Shown here one piece after another: positions 10,801-18,180 of a DNA stretch of 64,000 nucleotides; within the stretch, counting starts at the first letter, position 1, and each line of letters starts with the position of its first letter. Origin of the DNA: Pseudomonas sp. IPO3778 (GTDB lineage: Bacteria > Pseudomonadota > Gammaproteobacteria > Pseudomonadales > Pseudomonadaceae); contig NZ_JACARC010000041.1 in NCBI RefSeq assembly GCF_013386825.1, forward strand, positions 174,464-238,463, read 5' to 3'. The notes beneath the pieces were generated by a model. The model saw nothing but the letters and a program-made list of their open reading frames with translations, ran no database searches and was not told the origin of the DNA. Position numbers and translations under genes: made by a program.

Positions 10801-13800
10801 CATCGACGTAGTAGGTATCGTCGCCGAGCCCGCCGGTCATGGTGTCGGTGCCGGTGCCGCCGTCGAGGTTATCGTCGCCGGCACCGCCAAGCAGTGTGTC
10901 ATTGCCGGCCAGACCCAGGAGTGTGCCGCCGGCGTCGTTGGCTTGCAGGGTGTTGTCCAGCGTGTTGCCTGTGCCGGTTAGGCCGGCGGTAGTGCCGGTG
11001 AGCGTGAGGTTCTCGACATTGGCCGACAGCGTATAGGCCACCGAGGCCATCACCTGGTCGGTGCCTTCGTTGGCCGCCTCGGTGACGACATCATTGGCAT
11101 CGTCGACGATGTAGGTGTCGTCGCCTGCGCCGCCGGTCATCGAATCGACACCGGTACCACCGTCCAGCGAGTCGTTGCCTGCGCCGCCCAACAGCGTGTC
11201 GTTACCGGCCATGCCCAACAGCGTACTGCCCGCATCGTTGGCAGTCAGGACGTTGTCCAGCACGTTACCCGTGCCTACCAGCCCTGAAGTGCTCCCGGTG
11301 AGGGTGAGGTTTTCAACGTTATCTTCCAGGGTATGGCTGATGCTTGAATTGATGAGGTCTGTGCCTTCACCTGGCGCCTCGGTGACCACGTCACCCGCAT
11401 CGTCCACCACGTAGACATCGTCGCCGGTGCCGCCGATCAACGCGTCCGCACCGCTGCCGCCATCGAGGGTGTCGTTGCCCGCGCCGCCGGTCAGGGTGTC
11501 GTCGCCGGCACCGCCACTAAGCAGGTTGTCACCGTCGTTGCCGGTCAGCACGTTGGCAAGCTCGTTGCCCGTACCATTAAGGTTGACTCGTCCCGGGGCC
11601 AGGGTGAGGTTTTCCAGGTTGCTGTCTGACCCCAACGCGTAGTCGATGCTGGAGATGACCAGGTCGGTGCCTGCGCCGGAGGCCTCGCTGATGATATCGT
11701 TGGCGTCGTCGACGTAATAGGTATCGTCGCCGGTTCCGCCGGTCATGGTGTCGGCGCCGGTGCCGCCATCGAGAGTGTCGTTGCCCAGGCCGCCAAGCAG
11801 GGTGTCATTCCCCGCCATACCCAGAAGTGTGCCGCCTGCGTCGTTGGCTTGCAGGGTGTTGTCCAGTTCATTGCCGGTCGCCGCAAGGCCTGAGTTGGAA
11901 CCGGTGAGCGTGAGGTTCTCGACGTTGGGCGAAAGTGTATAACTCACCGAGGCCATCACCTGATCGGTGCCCTCGTTAGCCGCCTCGGTGACGACATCAT
12001 TGGCATCGTCGACGGCGTAGGTGTCGCCGCCCGCGCCGCCCGCCATCGAGTCGACGCCCGTGCCGCCGTCCAGTGTGTCGTTGCCGGCGCCGCCTATTAA
12101 CGTGTCGTCGCCGGCCATGCCCAGCAGCGTGCTGCCCGCGTCGTTGGCGGTCAGGACGTTGTCCAGCACGTTGCCCGTACCGACCAGCCCTGGGGTGCTC
12201 CCCGTGAGGGTGAGGTTTTCAACGTTGTCTTCCAGGGTGTGGCTGATGCTTGAGTCGATGAGATCTGTGCCTTCGCCGGGAGCCTCGGTGACCACATCGC
12301 CCGTATCGTCCACAACGTAGACATCGTTTCCCGTACCTCCCGCCATTGCGTCGGCACCGGCGCCGCCATCGAGGGTATCGTTACCCGCGCCGCCCATCAG
12401 CGTATCGTCGCCCAATCCGCCGGACAGCCGGTTGTCGCCGCTGTTGCCTTCAATGACGTTGGCCAGGTCATTGCCGGTTCCGTCGATGTCGGCGGTACTG
12501 GTCAGCGTCAGGTTCTCGATGTTCGCCGACAGCACATAGCTCACGCTCGCCTGTACGTTGTCCGTTCCTTCACCGGAAGTTTCCGTAATGCTGTCGTTTG
12601 AATCATCCACCACATAGGTGTCGTCACCGGCGCCGCCCTTCATGACGTCAACCCCTGTTCCGCCATCCAGGGTGTCGTTGCCGGCACCGCCAATGAGGGT
12701 GTCGTTGCCGCCCATGCCGTTCAGGGTGTTGCCCGCATCGTTGGCGGTGAGCACGTTGGCCAGCGCGTTACCGCTACCCACCAGGCCCGCCGTCATGCCG
12801 ACTAGGGTGAGGTTTTCGACGTTGTCCGCCAGGGTGTAGGAAAGGCTACTTTGAACAAGGTCCGTCCCGCCATCGGGCAGTTCCGTAACGGTGTCGCCGG
12901 CATCATCCACCACATAGGTGTCGTCACCGGCGCCACCCGCCATCGAGTCGGCACCGCCGCCACCGTCGAGGATGTCGTTACCGGCGCCGCCCACCAGCGT
13001 GTCGTTGCCCGCCATGCCGAGCAAGGTGCTGCCCGCATCGTTGGCGGTTATTACGTTCGCCAGCTCATTACCGGTGGCGACCAATCCCGGGGTGGTGCCG
13101 GCCAGCGTGAGATTCTCCACGTTCGCCGACAGCGTATGACTGACCGAGGCCAACACCGTATCGGTGCCCTCGTCAGCGGCCTCGACGACGGTGTCACCCG
13201 CATCATCGACGATGTAGGTGTCATTGCCGGCGCCCCCCATCATCAGGTCGCTGCCAGTGCCGCCGTCCAACGTGTCGTTGGCAGCGCTGCCATACAAGGT
13301 GTCGTTGCCGGCGCCGCCTTCGATGATGTTGGACAGCCCCTGCGCCGGCAGTACCAGGGTGAAATCCGTCCCCAGGGAACCCACCAGCAGGTCGCTGGGC
13401 GTGTTGACGTCCTTGACGATCACGGTGGCGGTTTTTTCGAAGTCCACGGTTTGGTGCGACAGGTCGGTCACCGACACGTCGATAGTGATCACGAAGCTCA
13501 GCGCAAACCCGGTGCTGTCGGTGACCTCGGTAGTGGGATAAATCAGCTTGCTTAATATCTGGTAAGTGCCGTCGAAGGATGCGCCTGACTGGGGCGCCGG
13601 CACGTCCAGGTGCCAGACGCCGTTGGCATCGACAGTGCCGCCTTCAAAGCTATAACCGCTGGGAAGGCCCGAAACGGAATAGCTGTTGACGCTCGCCGTG
13701 TTGCTCACCGTGAGCTGCATTTCCTTGGCAAAGCCAGTCCCCAGGCGCTGGGCGTCATCGCCGAAAATCACGTCATTGCCCGGCGTGCCGACCAGATGCT

Positions 13801-14494
13801 CGGGCGCAGACTGCGCCTCAAGGCTGCCGTCAGTGGCCGTAGAGGGATCTCCGCCGGCACCGTAGAGCGTCGCTCCGTCTTGACGGTCACCGGTGACGTT
13901 GAAGAGGGACAGTCCGCTGACCTGCGCAGGTCCGTCACTGTGCACCGGTATCGGTACGCTGCCGGCCCGCCCAGGTGGCAGGACCAGTTGGGGTGGGTTG
14001 GGATCATTGATCGGTTGGGCGATCTCGGGCGGCGCACTGGGCTTGCTCAACGCCTTGAGCGCCTCGGACGTCGCGTCGACCGGGCTCGGTTGGGCCGTCG
14101 CTGCCGGGGGCACTGCGTCTACCGGCTCTGGCTCCTGCGGCGGGTGCGGCGGCTGTTGCTCGGCAGGCGGCTCGTTCGGCACGGCCTTGGGAGGCTCCAC
14201 AGGCACCGGACTGACCGCAGCGGCCGCCAGCGGCGAGTCGGTGGCGGCAGCGCCAAACTCACTGACCAGGTGCAGCAACTGATTGGCGGCCAGGGCGTGC
14301 CCGTCGGCAAAGAGCACCGGCGGCGGATTTTCGGTCATGGCATCCAGCGCGCCGCCCAACAACACCAGGTGTTCGCCGTTCTTGAGCACAATCACCAAGT
14401 CGACATCCGAGACAGACACCCCGGCAATATCGCCCTGGTTGAACGGCAGCTTGAACTTGCCTTCTTGGCGCGTGATGGTTTTCAGGGTGCTCAT
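7856..14494 (-). CDS. Giant RTX repeat protein, probable type I-secreted adhesin
   Basis: This 2212-residue protein is the presumed cargo of the surrounding secretion operon. Residues 1-75 form a small domain (FKLPFNQGDIAGVSVSDVDL then VIVLKNGEHLVLL) resembling the BapA-type prefix region. Residues 80-190 are proline- and alanine-rich. Residues 200-430 look like beta-sandwich domains. From about 430 to 2080 there are 17 tandem units of roughly 92-100 residues. Each combines calcium-binding nonapeptides (GGAGNDTLDGGTGAD) with a conserved linker (GNDTYVVDDAGD, then YTLxxNVENLTLTG). The last 130 residues lack RTX repeats and end in a hydrophobic tail (SQIAQVNVSTV) suited to C-terminal secretion signalling. 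The start overlaps the MotA-like gene stop as TGATG. No catalytic domain was recognised, so adhesin or matrix protein is the best inference. Confidence 0.9.
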   Translation of the reverse strand: MSTLKTITRQEGKFKLPFNQGDIAGVSVSDVDLVIVLKNGEHLVLLGGALDAMTENPPPVLFADGHALAANQLLHLVSEFGAAATDSPLAAAAVSPVPVEPPKAVPNEPPAEQQPPHPPQEPEPVDAVPPAATAQPSPVDATSEALKALSKPSAPPEIAQPINDPNPPQLVLPPGRAGSVPIPVHSDGPAQVSGLSLFNVTGDRQDGATLYGAGGDPSTATDGSLEAQSAPEHLVGTPGNDVIFGDDAQRLGTGFAKEMQLTVSNTASVNSYSVSGLPSGYSFEGGTVDANGVWHLDVPAPQSGASFDGTYQILSKLIYPTTEVTDSTGFALSFVITIDVSVTDLSHQTVDFEKTATVIVKDVNTPSDLLVGSLGTDFTLVLPAQGLSNIIEGGAGNDTLYGSAANDTLDGGTGSDLMMGGAGNDTYIVDDAGDTVVEAADEGTDTVLASVSHTLSANVENLTLAGTTPGLVATGNELANVITANDAGSTLLGMAGNDTLVGGAGNDILDGGGGADSMAGGAGDDTYVVDDAGDTVTELPDGGTDLVQSSLSYTLADNVENLTLVGMTAGLVGSGNALANVLTANDAGNTLNGMGGNDTLIGGAGNDTLDGGTGVDVMKGGAGDDTYVVDDSNDSITETSGEGTDNVQASVSYVLSANIENLTLTSTADIDGTGNDLANVIEGNSGDNRLSGGLGDDTLMGGAGNDTLDGGAGADAMAGGTGNDVYVVDDTGDVVTEAPGEGTDLIDSSISHTLEDNVENLTLTGSTPGLVGTGNVLDNVLTANDAGSTLLGMAGDDTLIGGAGNDTLDGGTGVDSMAGGAGGDTYAVDDANDVVTEAANEGTDQVMASVSYTLSPNVENLTLTGSNSGLAATGNELDNTLQANDAGGTLLGMAGNDTLLGGLGNDTLDGGTGADTMTGGTGDDTYYVDDANDIISEASGAGTDLVISSIDYALGSDSNLENLTLAPGRVNLNGTGNELANVLTGNDGDNLLSGGAGDDTLTGGAGNDTLDGGSGADALIGGTGDDVYVVDDAGDVVTEAPGEGTDLINSSISHTLEDNVENLTLTGSTSGLVGTGNVLDNVLTANDAGSTLLGMAGNDTLLGGAGNDSLDGGTGVDSMTGGAGDDTYIVDDANDVVTEAANEGTDQVMASVAYTLSANVENLTLTGTTAGLTGTGNTLDNTLQANDAGGTLLGLAGNDTLLGGAGDDNLDGGTGTDTMTGGLGDDTYYVDDAGDQVIEAAGGGTDTVVSTLAYTLATGSNIENLTLAGTASLNGIGNELANVITGNDAGDSLSGGAGADTLIGGAGNDTLDGGTGADAMSGGAGDDTYYVDDPGDVVTEALAAGTDLINSSVSHTLENNVENLTLTGNAAGLTGTGNALANVLIADSAGSKLLGLAGNDTLVGGAGNDTLDGGAGADSMTGGAGNDTYYVDNAADVVTESLNAGTDQVFSTVSYTLSSDVENLTLNGTAANLTATGNALANVLVANAAGSSLMGLTGNDTLTGGAGNDILDGGSGNDTMAGGAGNDTYYVDSTGDVVTEGSALGTDLVNSSVSYTLATNVENLTLTGTSANLTATGNTLGNVLTANNSGSTLTGLTGNDTLIGGTGNDTLDGGAGTDTMTGGAGNDTYVVDSTGDVVTETLNQGTDTVLASIAYTLGANVENLTLTGTTAALTATGNSLDNTLIANNAGNTLSGMDGNDTLTGGTGNDTLDGGTGADTMAGGAGNDTYFVDNAGDVITELLNAGTDLVNSSISYALATGNNVENLTLTGTAAINGTGNELNNTLTGNSAANTLIGGAGDDILNGGAGADTMDGGLGNDTYFVDNTGDVITEALNAGTDLVNSSISYALAIGNNIENLTLTGTAAINGTGNELDNILTGNSAANTLTGGAGNDTLNGGAGADTLIGGTGDDTYLVDNANDVVTEATGEGTDQVMASLSYTLAANVENLTLTGTAANLTATGNSQDNLLTANSAGSNLLGMAGNDTLLGGAGNDNLDGGTGADSMAGGAGNDTYTVDDSGDTITEVVGAGTDQVLTSINYTLAPNVENGTIAANSSAVTLTGNALDNVLTSSTAADTLSGGAGNDTLVLNSTNYLNAIVDGGAGTDTLQITGLAANSSVNLSNLVGRVTNTESVNVKDGVNEFISVSASAVQSIVGQGANSALTIHLDANDSIVVQAGNFYTANASGSVYTFYNSDPTLGGASQIAQVNVSTV

Positions 14495-16092
14495 CAGCAG
14501 GCTTCCTGTGAAGGATCACGCCCGGTGTTGAGCGTCTCGTCCCGCAGCACACTCAGGATCGCCGAGAGCCCGATGCGTAGCTCTCGTTCAAGACGTTCGG
14601 CGCCTTGGGCCACCTCATACGCGACCTGATCACCCGCTGCATCGCTGTGAGGCTTGAGCAAGGTCTGGTTGAGTGTCTGCGCCTGGGTTTTGGCTTCTGC
14701 CAGGGCGGCGCCGACCGTGTGCGCGAAGTCTTGCAGCGCCTGCACCAATGCAAGCGAGTCTTGCTGCCCGCGCAGCACCTGCGTCCGGGTGGCGGTGTTG
14801 AGTTCACCAAAACCATCAAACACATGCTCCAGCAATTCCTGTTGACGCAATACGGAGCGGGTCAGCGCGTCGGCCTGGTCATGCTGCGCCACGGCAGCGG
14901 CCAACCGTTGATTCAGCACTTCGACCACCGCCTCGTAGGTGCGCCGTGCATACTCTGCATGTGCATGATCGATTTGCGCCGCAAACTGGCTCATCTGATG
15001 AGTCAAACCATGGGCCAGCTCCTTGTGTTGCTGGTCGCCCTGACGCTGGGACTGCACCATGGTTTCAATCAACCGGGCTGTCCACTGATGGCCTTCCTCA
15101 GTTTTGTTGACCAGCACGGGCAAAGCCGCCAAGTGGCTGGCCATCGCATCTGCTTTCTCTTCTGCTTGCTGCGCCAACGCCACCAACCCCTCCACACTGG
15201 AGAGCAACAGGGCCTGGCGCTCTTCATTGCGCTTGCTCTGGAGGACGATGCCCCTCACCTCCCCGTGCAGGTTTTCATGCTGGAGCTGGAGGTCGGCGAC
15301 CCGATGCTTCCACTGCGCGCCGACCTCGGCCTGGTTACCCTGAGTGTCGCCTTGCGGTATGTGCACATGGGCGGTCACCCCGTCCACCACGCTGCGGGCA
15401 AACTGCAGGAACTCCACCTGGAAGGCGCGTACCGACAGCATCATGATGCCCAACGTCAGCGAACAGAGCAGGCCGAACATCGAGGCGCTGAAGGCGGTCC
15501 CCATGGCGGTCAGCGGGTATTTCAGATTACCGATCAGGGTGGCTAGGGCCTTGTCCATGTCTTGGGAGGCATCGGTGTTGGCAAAGCCGCCAATCAAATT
15601 GCCGACCGCCACCAGGGTTTCCAACAGACCAATAAACGTACCCAGCAGGCCCAGCGCGATCATCAGGCCCACTACGTATTGGGCCACTTCCTGGCGACTC
15701 TCCAGGACCCGATGAACATCCTCCAGCTCTTCCTGTATCTGCGATTGCTCAATCGCCGAGGTCTCACGGGTGCGACGGATACGGCCGAGGTTAGCGAGCA
15801 GGCGGGACGCCACTGACTTGAGCTGCATGCGCTCGGCATGGGAGTCCTGCTCAGGGTCGAGCAACGCGAACTGCTGGAACACTTGCCACTCGTTACGGAT
15901 CGCCTGGATGCGCAGCATCATCAGTAAGGCGCCACCCAGCGCCGTGCCGAGGATGATGCAGTTGAGAATGACGTTGGTCAGGATGGAATGCACGACAAAC
16001 TCGCGAAAAATCACGCCCATTACGCCAATCAGGGCAAGGGGCGCCGAGGCAAGGAAAAGGTGACGCCTATGAATGGCTCTAAGTGTTTTCAT
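14494..16092 (-). CDS. MotA/TolQ/ExbB-type proton channel protein with long helical tail (SiiB/ZorA-like)
   Basis: This protein is about 532 residues long. Two hydrophobic segments lie at about residues 12-32 and 36-60. A cytoplasmic stretch follows, then two helices at about 140-165 (ALGLLGTFIGLLETL) and 195-220 (AMGTAFSASMFGLLCSLTLG). These carry the small residues and threonines expected of MotA/TolQ channel helices. Residues 225-532 are hydrophilic, Gln/Glu/Ala-rich and probably coiled-coil. The start is uncertain: GTG at 16158, ATG at 16122 and ATG at 16092 are all in frame. I prefer 16092 because the family-like sequence begins there. It sits between the HlyD and RTX genes and overlaps the RTX start. 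By context it pairs with the MotB-like protein at 17473-18177, as SiiB with SiiA. It could be mislabelled as Zorya ZorA, but no Zorya effector genes are nearby. Confidence 0.83.
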   Translation of the reverse strand: MKTLRAIHRRHLFLASAPLALIGVMGVIFREFVVHSILTNVILNCIILGTALGGALLMMLRIQAIRNEWQVFQQFALLDPEQDSHAERMQLKSVASRLLANLGRIRRTRETSAIEQSQIQEELEDVHRVLESRQEVAQYVVGLMIALGLLGTFIGLLETLVAVGNLIGGFANTDASQDMDKALATLIGNLKYPLTAMGTAFSASMFGLLCSLTLGIMMLSVRAFQVEFLQFARSVVDGVTAHVHIPQGDTQGNQAEVGAQWKHRVADLQLQHENLHGEVRGIVLQSKRNEERQALLLSSVEGLVALAQQAEEKADAMASHLAALPVLVNKTEEGHQWTARLIETMVQSQRQGDQQHKELAHGLTHQMSQFAAQIDHAHAEYARRTYEAVVEVLNQRLAAAVAQHDQADALTRSVLRQQELLEHVFDGFGELNTATRTQVLRGQQDSLALVQALQDFAHTVGAALAEAKTQAQTLNQTLLKPHSDAAGDQVAYEVAQGAERLERELRIGLSAILSVLRDETLNTGRDPSQEAC

Positions 16093-16144
16093 GGTTTGGC
16101 TCGTGTCTTTAATAGATAACATGGGCGGCGCTGTGCGTGAGCAC

Positions 16145-17476
16145 TCAGCGCGGCTCACTCAGGGCTGTGCGTGCAAAGCGGTTCAACGGCGATAACAGGT
16201 AGGCGAGCACGGTTCGGCTGCCTACGACGATTTCGGCGGTGGCCACCATGCCCGGCATGATGGGGCGCCCGGCGAACGGATGACGTTCGCCGTCAAGGCT
16301 TACGCGAACCCGGTAAAACCGCTCGCCACGCTCATCCGGCATGGTGTCGGCGCTGACCTCGGTCAAGCGCCCTTCGGCCACGCCAAAGGAGGCATAGTCG
16401 TAGGCAGACAGGCGCACGTTAACCGGCAAACCGGGTTGCAATTCTGCCCGGTCGGCCGGCCGCACCCGGGCCTCCACCACGATGCGCCCGCTGGAAGGCG
16501 TGATCTCGAACAGCCCGTCGCCGGGGCGAATCACACCGCCTACGGTCGTCACGTTGACCCGGTTGACTACCCCCGAGACAGGCGAACGCAGTTCTGTGCG
16601 CTCCACCCTGTCATTGCTGGCCTTGAGTTCTTGCTCCACGCCTTGCAGGTCGGTTTGGGCGGCGATCAAGTCGGTACGGGCCTCGGCGCGAAAGCGCGAC
16701 TGCACTTCCTGGCTGCGCCCTTCGGCTTCCGCCACCGCGGCACGCAGCCGGGGCAAGGAGGTGTCGGCTTCAGCGATCATGGACTTCAGTCGCTGTACCC
16801 GCGATTGTGCGTCCAACACTTCCAGTTTGGAGGCGGCCTCGTGCTGCAACATGTCGGCCGCAATCTGCAGTTGACGCTGGGCCAGGTCGACTTCAGAGGT
16901 CAGGTTGGCGCGGCGGCTGTTCAGTTCGGCGAGTTCGGAGCGCTTTTGCGTGACCTGCTCGGCGGCGACCTGCTGATCCTGATCCAGCCGCTGGCGCCGT
17001 GCGAGCAACGCTTCCTGCTCACTACGGATCGCGCGTGCGGCATCACTGTCGGGGGGGCCGGACGCCGCGAGGGGCGCCATGTTTTCGCCGGTGGCTTCGG
17101 CCTTGAGGCGAGCCACCTTGGCGATCAGGGCTTGCTCATGCACGCGGCGCTCGCCCATCTGCGAATTGCCCTGGACGTCGCTGATGCGTGCAAGCAAATC
17201 GCCTTGCTGGACGATGTCGCCTTCGGCCACGTCGATGGACATCACCACCCCGCCCTCCAGGTGCTGCACCACCTGGCTTCGGGTCGAGGGAATGACGCGC
17301 CCCTCGGCGCGCACCACCATCCGCATCGGCGCGAAAGCGGCCCACGTCACCAGCAGCACCACCAGGATGAACAAGCCCACGATCCAGCGGCGCGGCGCGC
17401 GCAACTGCGCCAGTATGACGGCCTGGCGGTGTTGGCGGCCCGCAGAGCGCTCGGACGCCTTCCCCGGCGGCATCAT
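16145..17476 (-). CDS. HlyD-family type I secretion adaptor
   Basis: This 443-residue membrane-fusion protein bridges the ABC exporter and the TolC-like channel. One membrane helix lies at about residues 32-52 (WIVGLFILVVLLVTWAAF). The first lipoyl half is at GRVIPSTRSQVVQHLEGGVV, followed by a long alpha-helical hairpin (residues 100-280) rich in Glu, Gln, Ala and Arg. The second lipoyl half is at ELRSPVSGVVNRVNVTTVGG, and a C-terminal beta domain with the MPGMVATAEIVVG motif is usual for PrtE/HlyD adaptors. Its start overlaps the stop of the MotB-like gene by 4 bases (ATGA), which implies translational coupling. Confidence 0.94.
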   Translation of the reverse strand: MMPPGKASERSAGRQHRQAVILAQLRAPRRWIVGLFILVVLLVTWAAFAPMRMVVRAEGRVIPSTRSQVVQHLEGGVVMSIDVAEGDIVQQGDLLARISDVQGNSQMGERRVHEQALIAKVARLKAEATGENMAPLAASGPPDSDAARAIRSEQEALLARRQRLDQDQQVAAEQVTQKRSELAELNSRRANLTSEVDLAQRQLQIAADMLQHEAASKLEVLDAQSRVQRLKSMIAEADTSLPRLRAAVAEAEGRSQEVQSRFRAEARTDLIAAQTDLQGVEQELKASNDRVERTELRSPVSGVVNRVNVTTVGGVIRPGDGLFEITPSSGRIVVEARVRPADRAELQPGLPVNVRLSAYDYASFGVAEGRLTEVSADTMPDERGERFYRVRVSLDGERHPFAGRPIMPGMVATAEIVVGSRTVLAYLLSPLNRFARTALSEPR

Positions 17477-18177
17477 GGCTGTTTCCGCAGGCGGATGGCG
17501 ACGTGACTGCGCCCGTCCGTAGAGGGTGCATTCAGAATCAGTGTCTCAATGTGGCTCGGTGCAACGCCCTTGGACACCAAGTGATCACGCAGCACCGCCA
17601 AGCGGTAAAACGCCAGGCGCCGTGCTTCGCTTGGCGAAGGCTCGGCCATGGTCGCTTGCAGCGACACCTGCCATTGGCCTGCCGTGCCAAAATTGCCAAA
17701 GGCACCATCCAGGGCATCCATGAGTTTTTTCTCCAGGGTGGTCACGCCCAGCGCATAGCTCACATCGAGTGCAGGCGCGCGACCGGAGATCACCACCGGC
17801 GACTTGGGCGCAGCCTCTCTGACCGGAACGCCTGCGCCGCCCTCGGCCAGTTTCACCAGCGACAGCGCCTGCTGCGCGGCACTCAGGTCGGCGGTGAGTT
17901 GGCGATTCTCCTCTTGCAAGTGCTCGGCTTTCTCATGATCAGACTGGGCCTGGGCGCGGACCTCACGGGTTAACGCCTCGACCTGTGCCTGCTGTTGTTC
18001 CACCTGTTGCGCAATGCCTTGGGCGACTTTCGCCTTGCTGATTTTGAGCATGCTGCCAAACATGGAAATGGCGAATACCACCACCACAAACACCATGACG
18101 AGCACGACGTTGGTGAGGGCATCCACAAACCCGGGCCAAAAATTCTGTTCGCGCGACGAAGCGCTGCCTCCGGCCAT
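17473..18177 (-). CDS. MotB/TolR-like protein with OmpA-like C-terminus (SiiA/ZorB-like)
   Basis: This 234-residue protein has one membrane helix at about residues 18-42 (FVDALTNVVLVMVFVVVVFA) with Asp19 at its start. That is the position of the proton-accepting aspartate in MotB-type stators. A coiled coil follows at residues 50-105. The C-terminal region (residues 145-234) has the OmpA-like pattern SEARRLAFYRLAVLRDHLVSKGV, though the classical peptidoglycan-binding residues are only partly kept. It begins 3 bases after the TolC-like gene and overlaps the HlyD gene, so it is embedded in the secretion operon. I infer a proton-driven stator unit with the MotA-like protein, acting on secretion or on surface retention of the RTX protein. 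Confidence 0.8.
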   Translation of the reverse strand: MAGGSASSREQNFWPGFVDALTNVVLVMVFVVVVFAISMFGSMLKISKAKVAQGIAQQVEQQQAQVEALTREVRAQAQSDHEKAEHLQEENRQLTADLSAAQQALSLVKLAEGGAGVPVREAAPKSPVVISGRAPALDVSYALGVTTLEKKLMDALDGAFGNFGTAGQWQVSLQATMAEPSPSEARRLAFYRLAVLRDHLVSKGVAPSHIETLILNAPSTDGRSHVAIRLRKQP

Positions 18178-18180
18178 GAT

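Noticed and set aside
8460..13541. Many plus-strand open frames rich in Pro, Ser, Leu and Val opposite the RTX gene
   Set aside because: They are antisense shadows of the periodic GGxGxDxx coding on the minus strand and share its 300-base period.
7856..14494. Tandem repeats considered as a CRISPR array or satellite DNA
   Set aside because: The periodicity is that of protein-coding RTX units in an open frame of 2212 codons, with codon-level variation.
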